The notes under the pieces are model-generated. The model saw nothing but the letters and a program-made list of their open reading frames with translations, was not told where the DNA came from and did no database searches. Below, one piece after another: positions 26,650 to 35,950 of a stretch of 64,000 nt of DNA (positions within the stretch are counted from its first letter, which is position 1; every line of letters starts with the position of its first letter). The DNA is from Streptomyces sp. RPA4-2. Lineage in GTDB: Bacteria; Actinomycetota; Actinomycetes; Streptomycetales; Streptomycetaceae. A program made the translations under genes and the position numbers. Location: positions 3,224,001 to 3,288,000 of the forward strand of contig NZ_CP050975.2 of NCBI RefSeq assembly GCF_012273515.2, in the 5' to 3' direction.

Positions 26650-26986
26650 GCGGATCTCTCTTTCGCTCGGAACGGACCCCGCAGTCCAGCCGCCGACTCG
26701 CGCGAGCGGCCTCTCCCGGGGCGTGGAGCACGAAGCTCGCGGCACCAGGAGGAAGAGGTTTACGGGGGTGTGACGCGTCAGGGGACACGCCGACGGTCAA
26801 GGTTACGGGGCCTGGCTTGAGGGGTCAAACCGGGCCCCGGGGGGGCGCTGCGGGCGGTCGGCCCACCGTCGCCGCGCACCCCGATGTGCCCGTAGGACGC
26901 GGTGCGCCTCCGGGAGCGCACCTCACAGGCGGGTACGCCTCCCCCGTATGCTCCCCAACCGAACCCGGACACCGAAAGGCAGACAA
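26650..26986. promoter_or_regulatory. Divergent promoter region of rplU and the acetyltransferase gene
   Basis: A 337-bp region between two divergent genes. It must hold the promoter and leader for the ribosomal-protein transcript on one side and the glycan gene on the other. The AT-richer stretch near 26740-26765 is the likeliest rplU promoter area, but I cannot assign hexamers with confidence. Confidence 0.4.
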
Positions 26987-27589
26987 GTGAACTACAGGGT
27001 CCAGCCCAGCGCCCAGGTCGACGAGACCGCCGAGATCGGCGCGGGAAGCAGCGTCTGGGACCTCGCGCAGATCCGTGACGGCGCCCGCCTCGGCGAGGGC
27101 TGTGTGATCGGTCGTGGCGCGTACGTCGGCTCGGGCGTCCGCATGGGCGACAACTGCAAGCTGCAGAACTACGCGCTCGTCTATGAGCCCGCCGAACTCG
27201 GTGACGGTGTCTTCATCGGTCCGGCCGTGGTCCTCACCAACGACCACAACCCCCGCTCCGTGGACCCCGAGGGCAAGCAGAAGCGTGGCGGCGACTGGGA
27301 AGCCGTCGGCGTGAAGATCGCCGACGGCGCCTCGATCGGTGCCCGCGCGGTCTGCGTCGCGCCGATCAGCATCGGCCGCTGGGCCATGGTCGCCGCCGGT
27401 GCCGTCGTCACCAAGGACGTGCCGGACTTCGCCCTCGTCGTCGGCGTTCCCGCGCGACGGGTCGGCTGGGTCGGCAGGGCCGGCGTCAAGCTGGTCGAGC
27501 ACCCGAGCGAGGCCGACGTCTGGGAGTGCCCGCAGACCGGCGGCCTTTACGAGGAGAAGGACGGCACCCTCGTCGAACGGAATGCCTGA
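26987..27589 (+). CDS. WbpD/WlbB-like UDP-amino-sugar-uronate N-acetyltransferase
   Basis: 200 residues from a GTG with AAAGGCAGACAA ahead. A left-handed beta-helix acetyltransferase with hexapeptide repeats (IGAGSSVWDL, IGRGAYVGSGVRMGD, IGPAVVL). The signature LTNDHNPRSVDPEG matches WbpD/WlbB enzymes, which acetylate the 3-amino group of UDP-GlcNAc3NA uronate. It stands alone on the plus strand, while the other three pathway enzymes are on the minus strand of the same cluster. The late WVGRAGVKL segment and CPQTGGLYEEKDG end are typical of this subfamily. Confidence 0.88.
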   Translation: MNYRVQPSAQVDETAEIGAGSSVWDLAQIRDGARLGEGCVIGRGAYVGSGVRMGDNCKLQNYALVYEPAELGDGVFIGPAVVLTNDHNPRSVDPEGKQKRGGDWEAVGVKIADGASIGARAVCVAPISIGRWAMVAAGAVVTKDVPDFALVVGVPARRVGWVGRAGVKLVEHPSEADVWECPQTGGLYEEKDGTLVERNA

Positions 27590-27745
27590 GGCCGGGCGAA
27601 CCGGCTGAACGTCGTCCCGTTCGTCGGGGAAGCGGGCCTTTCCCCTCCCTCCCGGCTCACGGTCGGACGTTCCGGTGGCCGCCGAGCAGCAGCCGGTCGA
27701 CATCCGCGTAGGCAATCGCCGCGTACGACGGTCGAGACCTCCCGC

Positions 27746-29146
27746 TCAGCGGTCCCGACCAGCAGGCCGGTCTTCGGTCCGCGTTCCGGGACGCGGTGGG
27801 CCGGCACGCCGAAGCTCCGTCTCTGTCATCGGAACCGAGGACCAATGACGGTCGACGAGGAGGGGCAGGCCCAGAACAATGGGCGTCCACATCAGGACAC
27901 CGAGACGGTCGGCCTCTTGGACGAGCGGATGGGCCACGACCGCGGACGCTCCCGTGAACGCGGTGGCGAGAGCGAGCAGGCCCAGTCCCTTGCCGTGACG
28001 AGCCAGCGCCCAGGCAGCGAGGGCCATGAGGACCAGAAAATACGGCAGCCCGGCCTGCTGGGCGATCCAGTCCCGCGCGAACCGGACGGCGAGACCCAGC
28101 AGCGCGCTCCAGGGATCGGCGATCTCCGGAGCGTCGAAGTGATGGGTGAAGGTGTCCTGAAGGGTGGCCTGTGAGGAGGCCAGGCCGAGAATCCGTATAG
28201 CCGCGACGACCCCACCGGCTGCCACCGCGGAAGCCGCCGCGAGGACGACCGTACCCCGGTGACGTGAGGGGCGGTTGCGGCACAGTGCCCAGGTCGCGGC
28301 CGCGCCAATGGCCGCCGCCAGCACCAGGGCCGACGAGTAGCGGGTGACCCCGCCGGCCACGTACCCGAGGGCCACCAGGACCGTTCCTTTCACCATGGAC
28401 CGGTGCCTGAGCAACAGCAGACCGCCCCAGAGCACGCACAGAACGCACACCGTGAACAGCCCCTCGCCCAGAGCCTGGGCGCTCCACCAACCGAGCGGTG
28501 TGACAAGGAACGCCACTTGGCCGACTGTCGCGGCCCGCCGGTTCAGCCCCGCACAGCCGAGCAGCCCGAACACGAGCAGCGAGCCCCCCGCAGCCAGGAA
28601 CACTCCCAACAGCCGCATCCCCTTGAGCACCCCGAAGGCCCCGACGAACGGCGCCGCGAGCAGGGGGTAGCCCGGTCGACCGGAGAAAATGGCCTGGTAG
28701 CGCGGGTCACCGGTAGTGATGTCGGGAGCGTCGATCCACCGATTGAGGCAGGACCGTTCGGCACCGGTCCTGAGGGCATGCCGACTCTCGTGGACCATCG
28801 GCTTGAGCTGCTCGTCATGCGCCGCGCGGTCGGCGCGGCTGGCGCAGAAGGCGACGAGCGCCGTGCGATGTGCTTCCTCGCGCGAGGCGCCGAGATACTG
28901 CTCCGCCGCCCGCGCGTACCGGTAGGAATCCGGGAAAAGTGTCCACTGCGGCCCCGCGACGAGCTGGAACACCGCGTACAGCACACAGATCGCCAGCGGC
29001 AGAGCGGACCGACTGCCGCGTACCCGGGCAACGATCCGCGCCGTGGAGGACGCGGTGACGCCGGTGACGGCGGTGAGGACAGCGGGCACGTGAGGATCCT
29101 GAGCAGTGAGCGGCCAACCCCGGCAGCGTGGCCAGGGCCGGATCAT
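27746..29146 (-). CDS. Polytopic membrane protein, GT-C-like glycosyltransferase candidate
   Basis: About 466 residues with some ten hydrophobic helices. The first extracytoplasmic loop carries PDSYRYARAAEQYL, which resembles the acidic loop motif of GT-C mannosyltransferases and arabinosyltransferases. A long loop between residues 75 and 155 contains several cysteines (FCASRAD, CLNRWIDAPD). ATG at 29146 has GGAAG 7 bp ahead, and GTG at 29089 is an alternative. It ends the minus-strand glycan operon after the nucleotide-sugar dehydrogenase. It could be the polymerase or a side-chain transferase. The exact family is not recognised. Confidence 0.65.
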   Translation of the reverse strand: MIRPWPRCRGWPLTAQDPHVPAVLTAVTGVTASSTARIVARVRGSRSALPLAICVLYAVFQLVAGPQWTLFPDSYRYARAAEQYLGASREEAHRTALVAFCASRADRAAHDEQLKPMVHESRHALRTGAERSCLNRWIDAPDITTGDPRYQAIFSGRPGYPLLAAPFVGAFGVLKGMRLLGVFLAAGGSLLVFGLLGCAGLNRRAATVGQVAFLVTPLGWWSAQALGEGLFTVCVLCVLWGGLLLLRHRSMVKGTVLVALGYVAGGVTRYSSALVLAAAIGAAATWALCRNRPSRHRGTVVLAAASAVAAGGVVAAIRILGLASSQATLQDTFTHHFDAPEIADPWSALLGLAVRFARDWIAQQAGLPYFLVLMALAAWALARHGKGLGLLALATAFTGASAVVAHPLVQEADRLGVLMWTPIVLGLPLLVDRHWSSVPMTETELRRAGPPRPGTRTEDRPAGRDR

Positions 29147-29270
29147 ATGACGACTTCCAGGCGGCCCGAGCCGCCGGCCCCAGGAACCTGTTCCGGCGGC
29201 TCTCCCCCTCCGCTTCACTGCATGGGCCCGCCCCGTACGCCCGGACGGGCCCCTGCAGTGCAGGTGTGTG

Positions 29271-30554
29271 TCAGCCGCCGATGACAACCCGGCGGACGCC
29301 CTTCCAGGCCTCCGGGTCGGTCGTACGGCGTCCGTCGACCAGGACCGTGACGTCCGGCAGGTCCGCCGGGACCAGCGTCCGGTACTCGGCGTGGTCGGCC
29401 TGCAGGATCGCCGCGGTGACCTTCTCACCGGCGTGCGGCGGCAGACCGTGCGCCGACAGTTCCTCGGCCGTGTACATCGGGTCCGAGACGAACGGGACGG
29501 CGCCACGGGCCCTGAGCGCCTCGACGGTCGGGAAGACGCCGGAGAAGGCCGTCTCCTTCACGCCGCCGCGGTAGGCCGCGCCCAGCACGAGGACGTTCGC
29601 CCCGGTCAGGTCGCCGTAGGCGGCCGCCAGCAGGTCCACGGCGTACTCCGGCATGGCCGCGTTCGCCTCACGGGCGGAACGGACGACGGTCGCGGACGGG
29701 TCGTTCCACAGGTACATCCGCGGGTAGATCGGGATGCAGTGGCCGCCGACGGCGATGCCCGGCTGGTGGATGTGGCTGTACGGCTGCGAGTTGCAGGCCT
29801 CGATGACCTTCTTCACGTCGATGCCGTTGCTGTCGGCGAAGCGCGCGAACTGGTTGGCCAGGCCGATGTTGACGTCGCGGTACGTGGTCTCGGCGAGCTT
29901 GGCGAGCTCGGAGGCCTCGGCGGTGCCCAGGTCCCAGACGCCGTTCGGCCGCGGCAGGTCGGCGCGCTCGTCGAAGTCGAGCACCCGCTCGTAGAACTCC
30001 ACGCCCCGGGCGGTCGACGCCTCGTCGATGCCGCCGACCAGCTTGGGGTAGCGGCGCAGGTCGGAGAAGACGCGGCCGGTGAGGACCCGCTCCGGCGAGA
30101 AGACCAGGTGGAAGTCCTCCCCCGGGGTCAGGCCCGAGGCCTCGGCCAGCATCGGCGCCCACCGGGTGCGGGTGGTGCCGACCGGCAGGGTGGTCTCGTA
30201 GGAGACGAGCGTGCCCGGCTTGAGGCCCTGGGCGATGGCCTTCGTCGCGGAGTCCATCCAGCCGAAGTCCGGCGTGCCCTCGACGTCGACGAACAGCGGG
30301 ACCACCACGACCACGGCCTCGGACTGGGCGACCGCTTCCGCGGTGTCCGTCGTCGCGCTCAGCAGCCCGGCCTCGACGGCCTGCTTGAGCTTGACGTCCA
30401 GGTCGTGCTCACCGGGGAACGGCTCGATGCCGGCGTTGACCAGCTCGACGACCTTCTCGTTGACGTCCGCCCCGATGACTCGGTGCCCCTTGGACGCGAA
30501 CTGCACGGCCAGCGGGAGCCCGATCTTGCCGAGGGCTACTACACAGATGTTCAT
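29271..30554 (-). CDS. Nucleotide-sugar 6-dehydrogenase (WbpA/WecC type)
   Basis: 427 residues. The NAD-binding N-terminus is MNICVVALGKIGLPLAVQFA. The UDP-glucose/UDP-HexNAc dehydrogenase signatures SYETTLPVGTTRT, FSPERVLTG, ETTYRDVNIGLANQFA and the catalytic Cys in AVGGHCIPIYP are all present. It oxidises the C6 hydroxyl of a UDP-sugar to the uronate. The neighbouring WbpB-, WbpE- and WbpD-like genes point to UDP-GlcNAc rather than UDP-glucose. It starts 9 bp after the GT2 gene in the same operon. Confidence 0.9.
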   Translation of the reverse strand: MNICVVALGKIGLPLAVQFASKGHRVIGADVNEKVVELVNAGIEPFPGEHDLDVKLKQAVEAGLLSATTDTAEAVAQSEAVVVVVPLFVDVEGTPDFGWMDSATKAIAQGLKPGTLVSYETTLPVGTTRTRWAPMLAEASGLTPGEDFHLVFSPERVLTGRVFSDLRRYPKLVGGIDEASTARGVEFYERVLDFDERADLPRPNGVWDLGTAEASELAKLAETTYRDVNIGLANQFARFADSNGIDVKKVIEACNSQPYSHIHQPGIAVGGHCIPIYPRMYLWNDPSATVVRSAREANAAMPEYAVDLLAAAYGDLTGANVLVLGAAYRGGVKETAFSGVFPTVEALRARGAVPFVSDPMYTAEELSAHGLPPHAGEKVTAAILQADHAEYRTLVPADLPDVTVLVDGRRTTDPEAWKGVRRVVIGG

Positions 30555-30563
30555 GGACGGTCG

Positions 30564-32243
30564 CTACTTCCTTTTCGAACGGCTCGTGGGGGAACCGGTC
30601 AGCTTCGGGCCGGCGGATCCGGATTTCAGTCGCCGGGCGAGGGCCGACTTCGCCCGGGAGGCCAATGACGGCTTCGAGGGGTACAGGGGACCCGTGGTGA
30701 TCACCACGCGGCCCTTGGGGTTCACCATCGCCCGCGCGTAGTACGGGGCCTCGTAGGCGCCCCAGCGGCGCGCCAGCGGCATGGGCTTGCCCTTGCCGCG
30801 CACGGGGATCTCGTAGGTCGAACCGGCGACGTCGAGGTAGACCCGTGCGCCCAGTTTGACCGGCCGCCGCTCCAGCGGGATGCGCGCGCGCAGCACCGTG
30901 GCAGCGCCGTCGTCGGTGAGTTCGGTCGTGAACGCGCCCACAGGAGCGGGGAGTTCGTGGCCCTTCGGGAGCTTTCTGGCTTTGGGCTTGTCCGCGGACG
31001 CGGGCATGGCGCCCTGGGCGAGACGCAGGACGGCTCCGTCGACGTCGCCGAGGACCGGCAGCCGGAGGGTGGCCGTGTAGGTGATCCCGTCGCCCTCCTG
31101 CTCCCAGGTGGAGGCGAGCAGTTCGGTGCCCTGCGCGAGACGGCCGGGGACGGCCTCCCCTACGAGCTCGTAGCAACGGTCGGACAGGCCGATGCGGGGA
31201 TCGCGGAAGCCCGGGTAGCGGGCGTAGGCGCGCTCGCCCTCGACGACGAACGGCGGTGCCCCGTTCGCCTTCTCCGCGGTGATCGCCTCGGACAGCTCGT
31301 CGACCGCGCCGGCCTGGGCCAGGCAGATGCGCACCCGGCGCTTGACGTCCATGGCGTCACGAATGCCGTCGGTCAAGTAGGCGTCGGCGAGCCGTGCGAC
31401 GCCCGCGCAGAGCTCACGCTGGAGCTCACGGTCGAGCACGGGGAAGTCGTCCTGGACGAGCTTGGCCACTTCCCAGGTGAAGTGCCGGCGCAGTACGGCG
31501 TCGCGCTCGGGGCCCGCCTCGAGGAGACCGGCCGTGAAATCCATGATCTCCACGGCGCACCGCAGCCGCGCCAGGTGGTCGGCGCGGTAGGTGATGTTGC
31601 TGGCGTCGCCCCGCTTCACCGCGTAGTAGCAGGTGTAGTCGGCCACCACGGAGATCTTCCGCGCACGCACGCAGGCCTCGATGGTGAACGGCTGGTCACT
31701 GCCCACGGGCAGGTGCTCGGGGAAGCGCAGCTTGTGCTGTTCGACCATGTCGCGCCGGAACAGTTTGGTGTTGGCGAGAGTCCACGGCAGGGCGGAGTCC
31801 GTGAGGCCTACGTCCGGGTTGTTCTCCTTGTAGAGAGCCTGGTGGACGTACCGGCCGTTCGTGCCGACCATCTTGCCGACGACGACGTCGGAGCCGTGCT
31901 CGTCGGCGCAGGCCACCATGCGCTCCAGCGCTTCCTCGCCGAGGTAGTCGTCGGAGCCGATGAAGTAGACGTAGCGGCCCGTGGCGATGTCCAGCGCGCG
32001 GTTGCTGGGGGTGGCCGGACCACCGGAGTTGGCCTGGTGAAGCACCTTGACGGTGCCCGGGTACCGCTCCGCGAAGCGGTCGAGTTCGGCACCGCTGTCG
32101 TCGGTGGAGCCGTCGTCGACCGCGACGATCTCCAGCCTCTCCCGGCCGATGCTCTGCCCGATCAGGGAGTTCAGGCACTCCGTCAGATAGGGCATGGTGT
32201 TGTAGACCGCGACGACGACGCTGACGTCGGGTGTGCCACTCAT
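30564..32243 (-). CDS. Family 2 glycosyltransferase with C-terminal extension (glycan cluster 2)
   Basis: 559 residues. ATG forms an ATGA overlap with the GT4 stop and has GGAGG 7 bp ahead. The N-terminal GT-A domain reads VSVVVAVYNTMPYLTECLNS, VAVDDGSTDDSG, NSGGPATPSN and FIGSDDYLGEEALER. It is plainly paralogous to the GT2 at 16602-17810 through LFRRDM, DQPFTIEACVRA and VVADYTCYYAVKRGDA. Unlike that protein it has about 150 extra residues at the C-terminus with beta-rich sequence and a basic end (SGSAGPKLTGSPTSRSKRK). It probably adds a repeat-unit sugar at the inner membrane face. Confidence 0.9.
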   Translation of the reverse strand: MSGTPDVSVVVAVYNTMPYLTECLNSLIGQSIGRERLEIVAVDDGSTDDSGAELDRFAERYPGTVKVLHQANSGGPATPSNRALDIATGRYVYFIGSDDYLGEEALERMVACADEHGSDVVVGKMVGTNGRYVHQALYKENNPDVGLTDSALPWTLANTKLFRRDMVEQHKLRFPEHLPVGSDQPFTIEACVRARKISVVADYTCYYAVKRGDASNITYRADHLARLRCAVEIMDFTAGLLEAGPERDAVLRRHFTWEVAKLVQDDFPVLDRELQRELCAGVARLADAYLTDGIRDAMDVKRRVRICLAQAGAVDELSEAITAEKANGAPPFVVEGERAYARYPGFRDPRIGLSDRCYELVGEAVPGRLAQGTELLASTWEQEGDGITYTATLRLPVLGDVDGAVLRLAQGAMPASADKPKARKLPKGHELPAPVGAFTTELTDDGAATVLRARIPLERRPVKLGARVYLDVAGSTYEIPVRGKGKPMPLARRWGAYEAPYYARAMVNPKGRVVITTGPLYPSKPSLASRAKSALARRLKSGSAGPKLTGSPTSRSKRK

Positions 32244-33823
32244 GTCCGTGCCTCCACCGGTCTCTGTTCGGCCGTCTGCCGGGCCCCGCTTCCGGGCAGC
32301 AGCCCGCTGTAGACCTCGTCCAGCACGTCGGCCTGAGCCTCCCAGGTCCACTGGTCGAGGAGTCCCGGCTTGTCGTAGACGCTCCGGTAGCGCTCGGCGT
32401 CGCCCAGAACGGACTTCACCGCGCGGACGTAGTCCTCCACGTCCTCGGCCCGGAACACCTCGCCCTGGCCGGTCTGCTCGACCATGGAACCCATCGTCTT
32501 CACATCGCTGACCACCAGCGGCAGCCGGGCGTGGGAGTACTCGAAGAACTTGGTGATGAGCGCGATCTCGTGGTTCGGCCAGTGGTGGATCGGGATGACC
32601 CCGAGATCCGCTGCCGCGAGGAAACGCACCACCTGGTAGTGCGGCACGTACGGCACGATGTGCAGCCGGTCGTCCACCCCCAGCTCCTCCGCCCGCGCCC
32701 GAAGGGCCCGCATGTACTCGGAGTCCGTGTTGAGCACGACGAACGCGGTGTGCACGTCGGGCAGTTGCGGCAGCGACTCGACCATGGTGTCGAGGCCGCG
32801 CTGATGGGCGGCGGCACCGCTGTAGACGGTGAGGGGCACGTCGTGCCCGATGCCGCACAGCTCCCGCAGATCCGGAACGGGCTCGGCCGCCTGCTCCGGC
32901 GAGACCTCGGCGTCAGGAGCATTGAGGACGACGGTGGGGCGGGCCTTGAGGCCGTGCCGCTCCTGGAGCATCCCGGCAAGAGTGTCCGAGACCGTCGTCA
33001 CGGCGTCGGCGTGCCGCGAGTACTCCAGTTCGTGCGCGCACTGGGCGACGTGCCAGCGCGGGTGCGGGCTCCACGGCTTGATTCCGGGCAGGAACTCGTG
33101 GGCGTCCCAAACGAGCTTGACCTTCTGCCCCTTGGCGCGGGCGCGCAGCGTGGCGCGGGCTCCGACACCCAGCATGCGGAAGTCGTTGGCGTGGACGAGG
33201 TCGGGCTTGAGCTCGTCGATGACCTTGCCGTACGCGAGCTCGAAGTCCCAGAGATGGGGATCGAGCCTGCGCCAGGCACGGGTTCCCATGGTCTTCCGCC
33301 AGAAGGCGGTGGTGAACCTGTCCAGCGCGGAGTCCATGTCCTTGCGCCGCTTCTCCAGCGCCATGGTGCTGCGGTGGCGCAGTTTCACCCAGGAGTACAG
33401 GAAACGGGCCAGGAAGCGGGGCGCCACGAGCCTCAGCCGACCGAGGGCCGAACCCTCCTGCTTGGCAAGGATCAGCCGTACGTTGAGGTCGGCACGCCGG
33501 GCCTTGAGCTTCTGGCGCCGGTACGCGGCCAGCGGACCGGGCCGGTAGGCCAGCGGGGAACGCAGTACGGCACGCCGGTACTCGTGGCGCCGACGGGACA
33601 TCGGGCCAGGTACCGGCAGGAGACGGATCTGGGCGTCACCGATCTGCCAGGTCTGCTCCTTCTTCCCCTTGGCCTTGCCGAGCAGTACGACGTCCCAGCC
33701 CGCCTCGGCGGCCGACCTGGCCTCCTTCTGGACACGCGAGTCGCCGTTCACCCCGTTGTCGACGAGCATCACGATCCGCCCGCGCACGGGCCGGTCCGCC
33801 GACGTGTTGTTCTCAACTGCCAT
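32240..33823 (-). CDS. Family 4 glycosyltransferase
   Basis: 527 residues. A GT-B enzyme: the N-terminal domain has RIVMLVDNGVNGDSRVQKEA and DLVHANDFRMLGVGA. The C-terminal donor domain has LTVYSGAAAHQRGLDTMVES, VPYVPHYQVVRFLAAADLGV and ALITKFFEYSHARLPLVVSD. The last corresponds to the E-x7-E region of GT4, here with Lys-Phe-Phe-Glu. The ATG at 33823 overlaps the end of the oxidoreductase gene by 11 bp and has GGAGG 12 bp upstream. The middle of the protein carries a Lys/Arg-rich insertion (AYRRQKLKARRADLNVR). The acceptor is probably the lipid-linked repeat unit. Confidence 0.88.
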   Translation of the reverse strand: MAVENNTSADRPVRGRIVMLVDNGVNGDSRVQKEARSAAEAGWDVVLLGKAKGKKEQTWQIGDAQIRLLPVPGPMSRRRHEYRRAVLRSPLAYRPGPLAAYRRQKLKARRADLNVRLILAKQEGSALGRLRLVAPRFLARFLYSWVKLRHRSTMALEKRRKDMDSALDRFTTAFWRKTMGTRAWRRLDPHLWDFELAYGKVIDELKPDLVHANDFRMLGVGARATLRARAKGQKVKLVWDAHEFLPGIKPWSPHPRWHVAQCAHELEYSRHADAVTTVSDTLAGMLQERHGLKARPTVVLNAPDAEVSPEQAAEPVPDLRELCGIGHDVPLTVYSGAAAHQRGLDTMVESLPQLPDVHTAFVVLNTDSEYMRALRARAEELGVDDRLHIVPYVPHYQVVRFLAAADLGVIPIHHWPNHEIALITKFFEYSHARLPLVVSDVKTMGSMVEQTGQGEVFRAEDVEDYVRAVKSVLGDAERYRSVYDKPGLLDQWTWEAQADVLDEVYSGLLPGSGARQTAEQRPVEART

Positions 33824-34838
33824 GGATGGCCAGGTCCTCCGAAAGAAGCGAAACACTGCGGTTGTCCAGCGCCGACTCGAGCACAGCAGCCGCCACCTCC
33901 ACCGTCCGCGTGCCCTGACGCAGGGTGCAGATGTCGGCGGGCTTGCCGAGCACGGCGTCGCGGAACAGCTCGTGTTCGACGAGGAGCGGCTCGCGCTTCG
34001 GGATGGCGTAACGGATCATGTCGCCCTCGGAGACGCCACGGAAGGCCTGAAGGGCCTCCCATTCCGTCGCCATGGCGGAGTTGGAGTGGAACGTCAGGTC
34101 GGCGGTGAGGGTGTCGGCGATGAAGCAGCCGCGCTCGCCGGTGACCGAGGTGAAGCGCTCCTTGAGCGGGCTCAGCCAGTTGACCAGGTGGTTGACCATC
34201 GTGCCGTCGTCGAGGCGGCCGACGGCGGAGACCATGTCCTCGTGCTCGCGGCCGCTCTTGGAGACGGTGTGCGCGGCGATGGAGACGTACTCGCGCCCGG
34301 TCACCCAGCCGGTGAGGTCGATGTCGTGGGTGGCGAGGTCCTTGACCACGCCGACGTCCGCGATGCGGTGCGGGAAGGGACCCTGGCGGCGGGTGACGAC
34401 CTGGTAGACGTCACCGAGCTCGCCGGCCTCCAGCCGGGCGCGCAGCGAGCGCAGCGCCGGGTTGCACCGCTCGATGTGGCCGACACCGGCGACCAGGCCG
34501 CGCGACTCGAACGCCTCGACGAGACGGTGCGCGCCCTCCACGGTGTCGGCGACGGGCTTCTCGATCAGCGCGCAGACACCGGCCTCGGCGAGCTGCATGC
34601 CGACCGGCTCGTGCAGTGCCGTGGGGCAGGCCACGACGGCGTAGTCGATGCCGAGGCCGATGAGCTGCTCGACGGTGTCGAGGATCGGCACGCCCTGGGC
34701 GGCGCCGAACTTGTCGCCCATCGGGTCGACGACGGCGACGAAGTCGACGCCCTCCAGCCCGGACAGGACGCGGGCGTGGTGACGCCCCATGGAACCAAGG
34801 CCGACGAGTCCGGCCCGCAGGTTGTTGCCACTGCTCAC
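33813..34838 (-). CDS. Gfo/Idh/MocA oxidoreductase (WbpB/WlbA-like)
   Basis: 341 residues. Rossmann fingerprint AGLVGLGSMGRHHARVL, the family EKP motif in ALIEKPVADTVEGAHRL, GVGHIERCNPALRSL and the catalytic-region ATHDIDLTGWVTG. WbpB/WlbA enzymes oxidise C3 of UDP-GlcNAc uronate and feed the aminotransferase. GTG start with a GTGA overlap to the DegT-type gene directly upstream, exactly the pairing expected for the coupled oxidase/aminotransferase step. Confidence 0.88.
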   Translation of the reverse strand: MSSGNNLRAGLVGLGSMGRHHARVLSGLEGVDFVAVVDPMGDKFGAAQGVPILDTVEQLIGLGIDYAVVACPTALHEPVGMQLAEAGVCALIEKPVADTVEGAHRLVEAFESRGLVAGVGHIERCNPALRSLRARLEAGELGDVYQVVTRRQGPFPHRIADVGVVKDLATHDIDLTGWVTGREYVSIAAHTVSKSGREHEDMVSAVGRLDDGTMVNHLVNWLSPLKERFTSVTGERGCFIADTLTADLTFHSNSAMATEWEALQAFRGVSEGDMIRYAIPKREPLLVEHELFRDAVLGKPADICTLRQGTRTVEVAAAVLESALDNRSVSLLSEDLAIHGS

Positions 34839-35950
34839 AGCTGGGCCCCCAATGCGTCCACGGCGGACACGATGCGCTCCAGGTCCCCGGCGGACAGACC
34901 CGGGTGGACGGGGAGCGAGACGACCTCGGCGGCGGCACGCTCCGTCTCCGGCAGGTCCCAGATGCGACCGGCCTTCTGGTCCGGCTCCCAGTACGGCTTC
35001 AGCCGGTGGATCGGCGTCGGGTAGTACACGGCGTTGCCGATGCCTGCCTCGGTCAGCACCGCCATGGCGGCGTCGCGGTCGCCCCGGACACGCACGGTGT
35101 ACTGGTGGAAGACGTGGCGCGCGCCCTCGGCGACGCTCGGCGTGACCACGGACGGCGCGCTGATGTGCTCCGTCAGGTACGCGGCGTTGGCGATGCGCTG
35201 CTCGGTCCAGCCGTTCAGCTTGGCGAGCTGCACCCGGCCAATGGCGGCGGAGACGTCCGTCATACGGACGTTGGCGCCGACGATCTCGTTGGCGTAGCGC
35301 TGCTCCATGCCCTGGTTGCGCAGCAGGCGCAGGGTGCGGGCGATCTCCGCGTCGGCGGTGGTGACCATGCCGCCCTCGAGGCTGTGCATGTTCTTGGTCG
35401 GATAGAAGCTGAACGTTCCCGCGTTGCCGAAGGCGCCGACCGGCGTTCCGTGCAGGGCGGCCGCGTGCGCCTGGCAGGCGTCCTCGACCACGGCGAGTCC
35501 GTGCCGCTCGGCGATCGCCATGATCCGGTCCATGGCGGCGGGGTGGCCGTAGAGGTGGACCGGCATGATCGCGGCGGTGCGCGGCGTGATGGCCGCCTCG
35601 ACCGCCGCCGGGTCCAGACAGAAGCTGTCCGCCTCGATGTCGGCGAAGACCACGTCGGCGCCGACGAGGCGTACCGCGTTGGCGGAGGCCGCGAAGGAGA
35701 ACGACGGCACGATGACCTCGTCGCCCGAGCCGACGCCCAGCGCGAGCAGCGTCAGGTGCAGTGCGGATGTACCGGAGTTGACGGCGACGCAGTGCCGTCC
35801 GTCCACCACGTCCGCGAACTCGGCCTCGAAGGCGGCGACCTCGGGGCCCTGGACGACCCGGCCGCTGCGCAGCACGCGCACCGCGGCGTCGATCTCCTCC
35901 TCGCCGATCACGGGTCTTGCGGCGGATATCAGCTCATGGGCGTCGGTCAT
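34835..35950 (-). CDS. DegT/DnrJ/EryC1/StrS aminotransferase (WbpE-like)
   Basis: 371 residues. PLP fold type I: VNSGTSALHLTLLALGVGSG, VIVPSFSFAASANAV, VHLYGHPAAMDRI, VEDACQAHAA and the PLP-lysine in FSFYPTKNMHSLEGGM. In the context of a WbpB-like oxidoreductase it would aminate C3 of the UDP-uronic acid with glutamate as donor. ATG at 35950 is used because GAGGAGGGG lies at the right distance; ATG at 35956 is too close. It is the first gene of the minus-strand glycan operon. Confidence 0.9.
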   Translation of the reverse strand: MTDAHELISAARPVIGEEEIDAAVRVLRSGRVVQGPEVAAFEAEFADVVDGRHCVAVNSGTSALHLTLLALGVGSGDEVIVPSFSFAASANAVRLVGADVVFADIEADSFCLDPAAVEAAITPRTAAIMPVHLYGHPAAMDRIMAIAERHGLAVVEDACQAHAAALHGTPVGAFGNAGTFSFYPTKNMHSLEGGMVTTADAEIARTLRLLRNQGMEQRYANEIVGANVRMTDVSAAIGRVQLAKLNGWTEQRIANAAYLTEHISAPSVVTPSVAEGARHVFHQYTVRVRGDRDAAMAVLTEAGIGNAVYYPTPIHRLKPYWEPDQKAGRIWDLPETERAAAEVVSLPVHPGLSAGDLERIVSAVDALGAQL

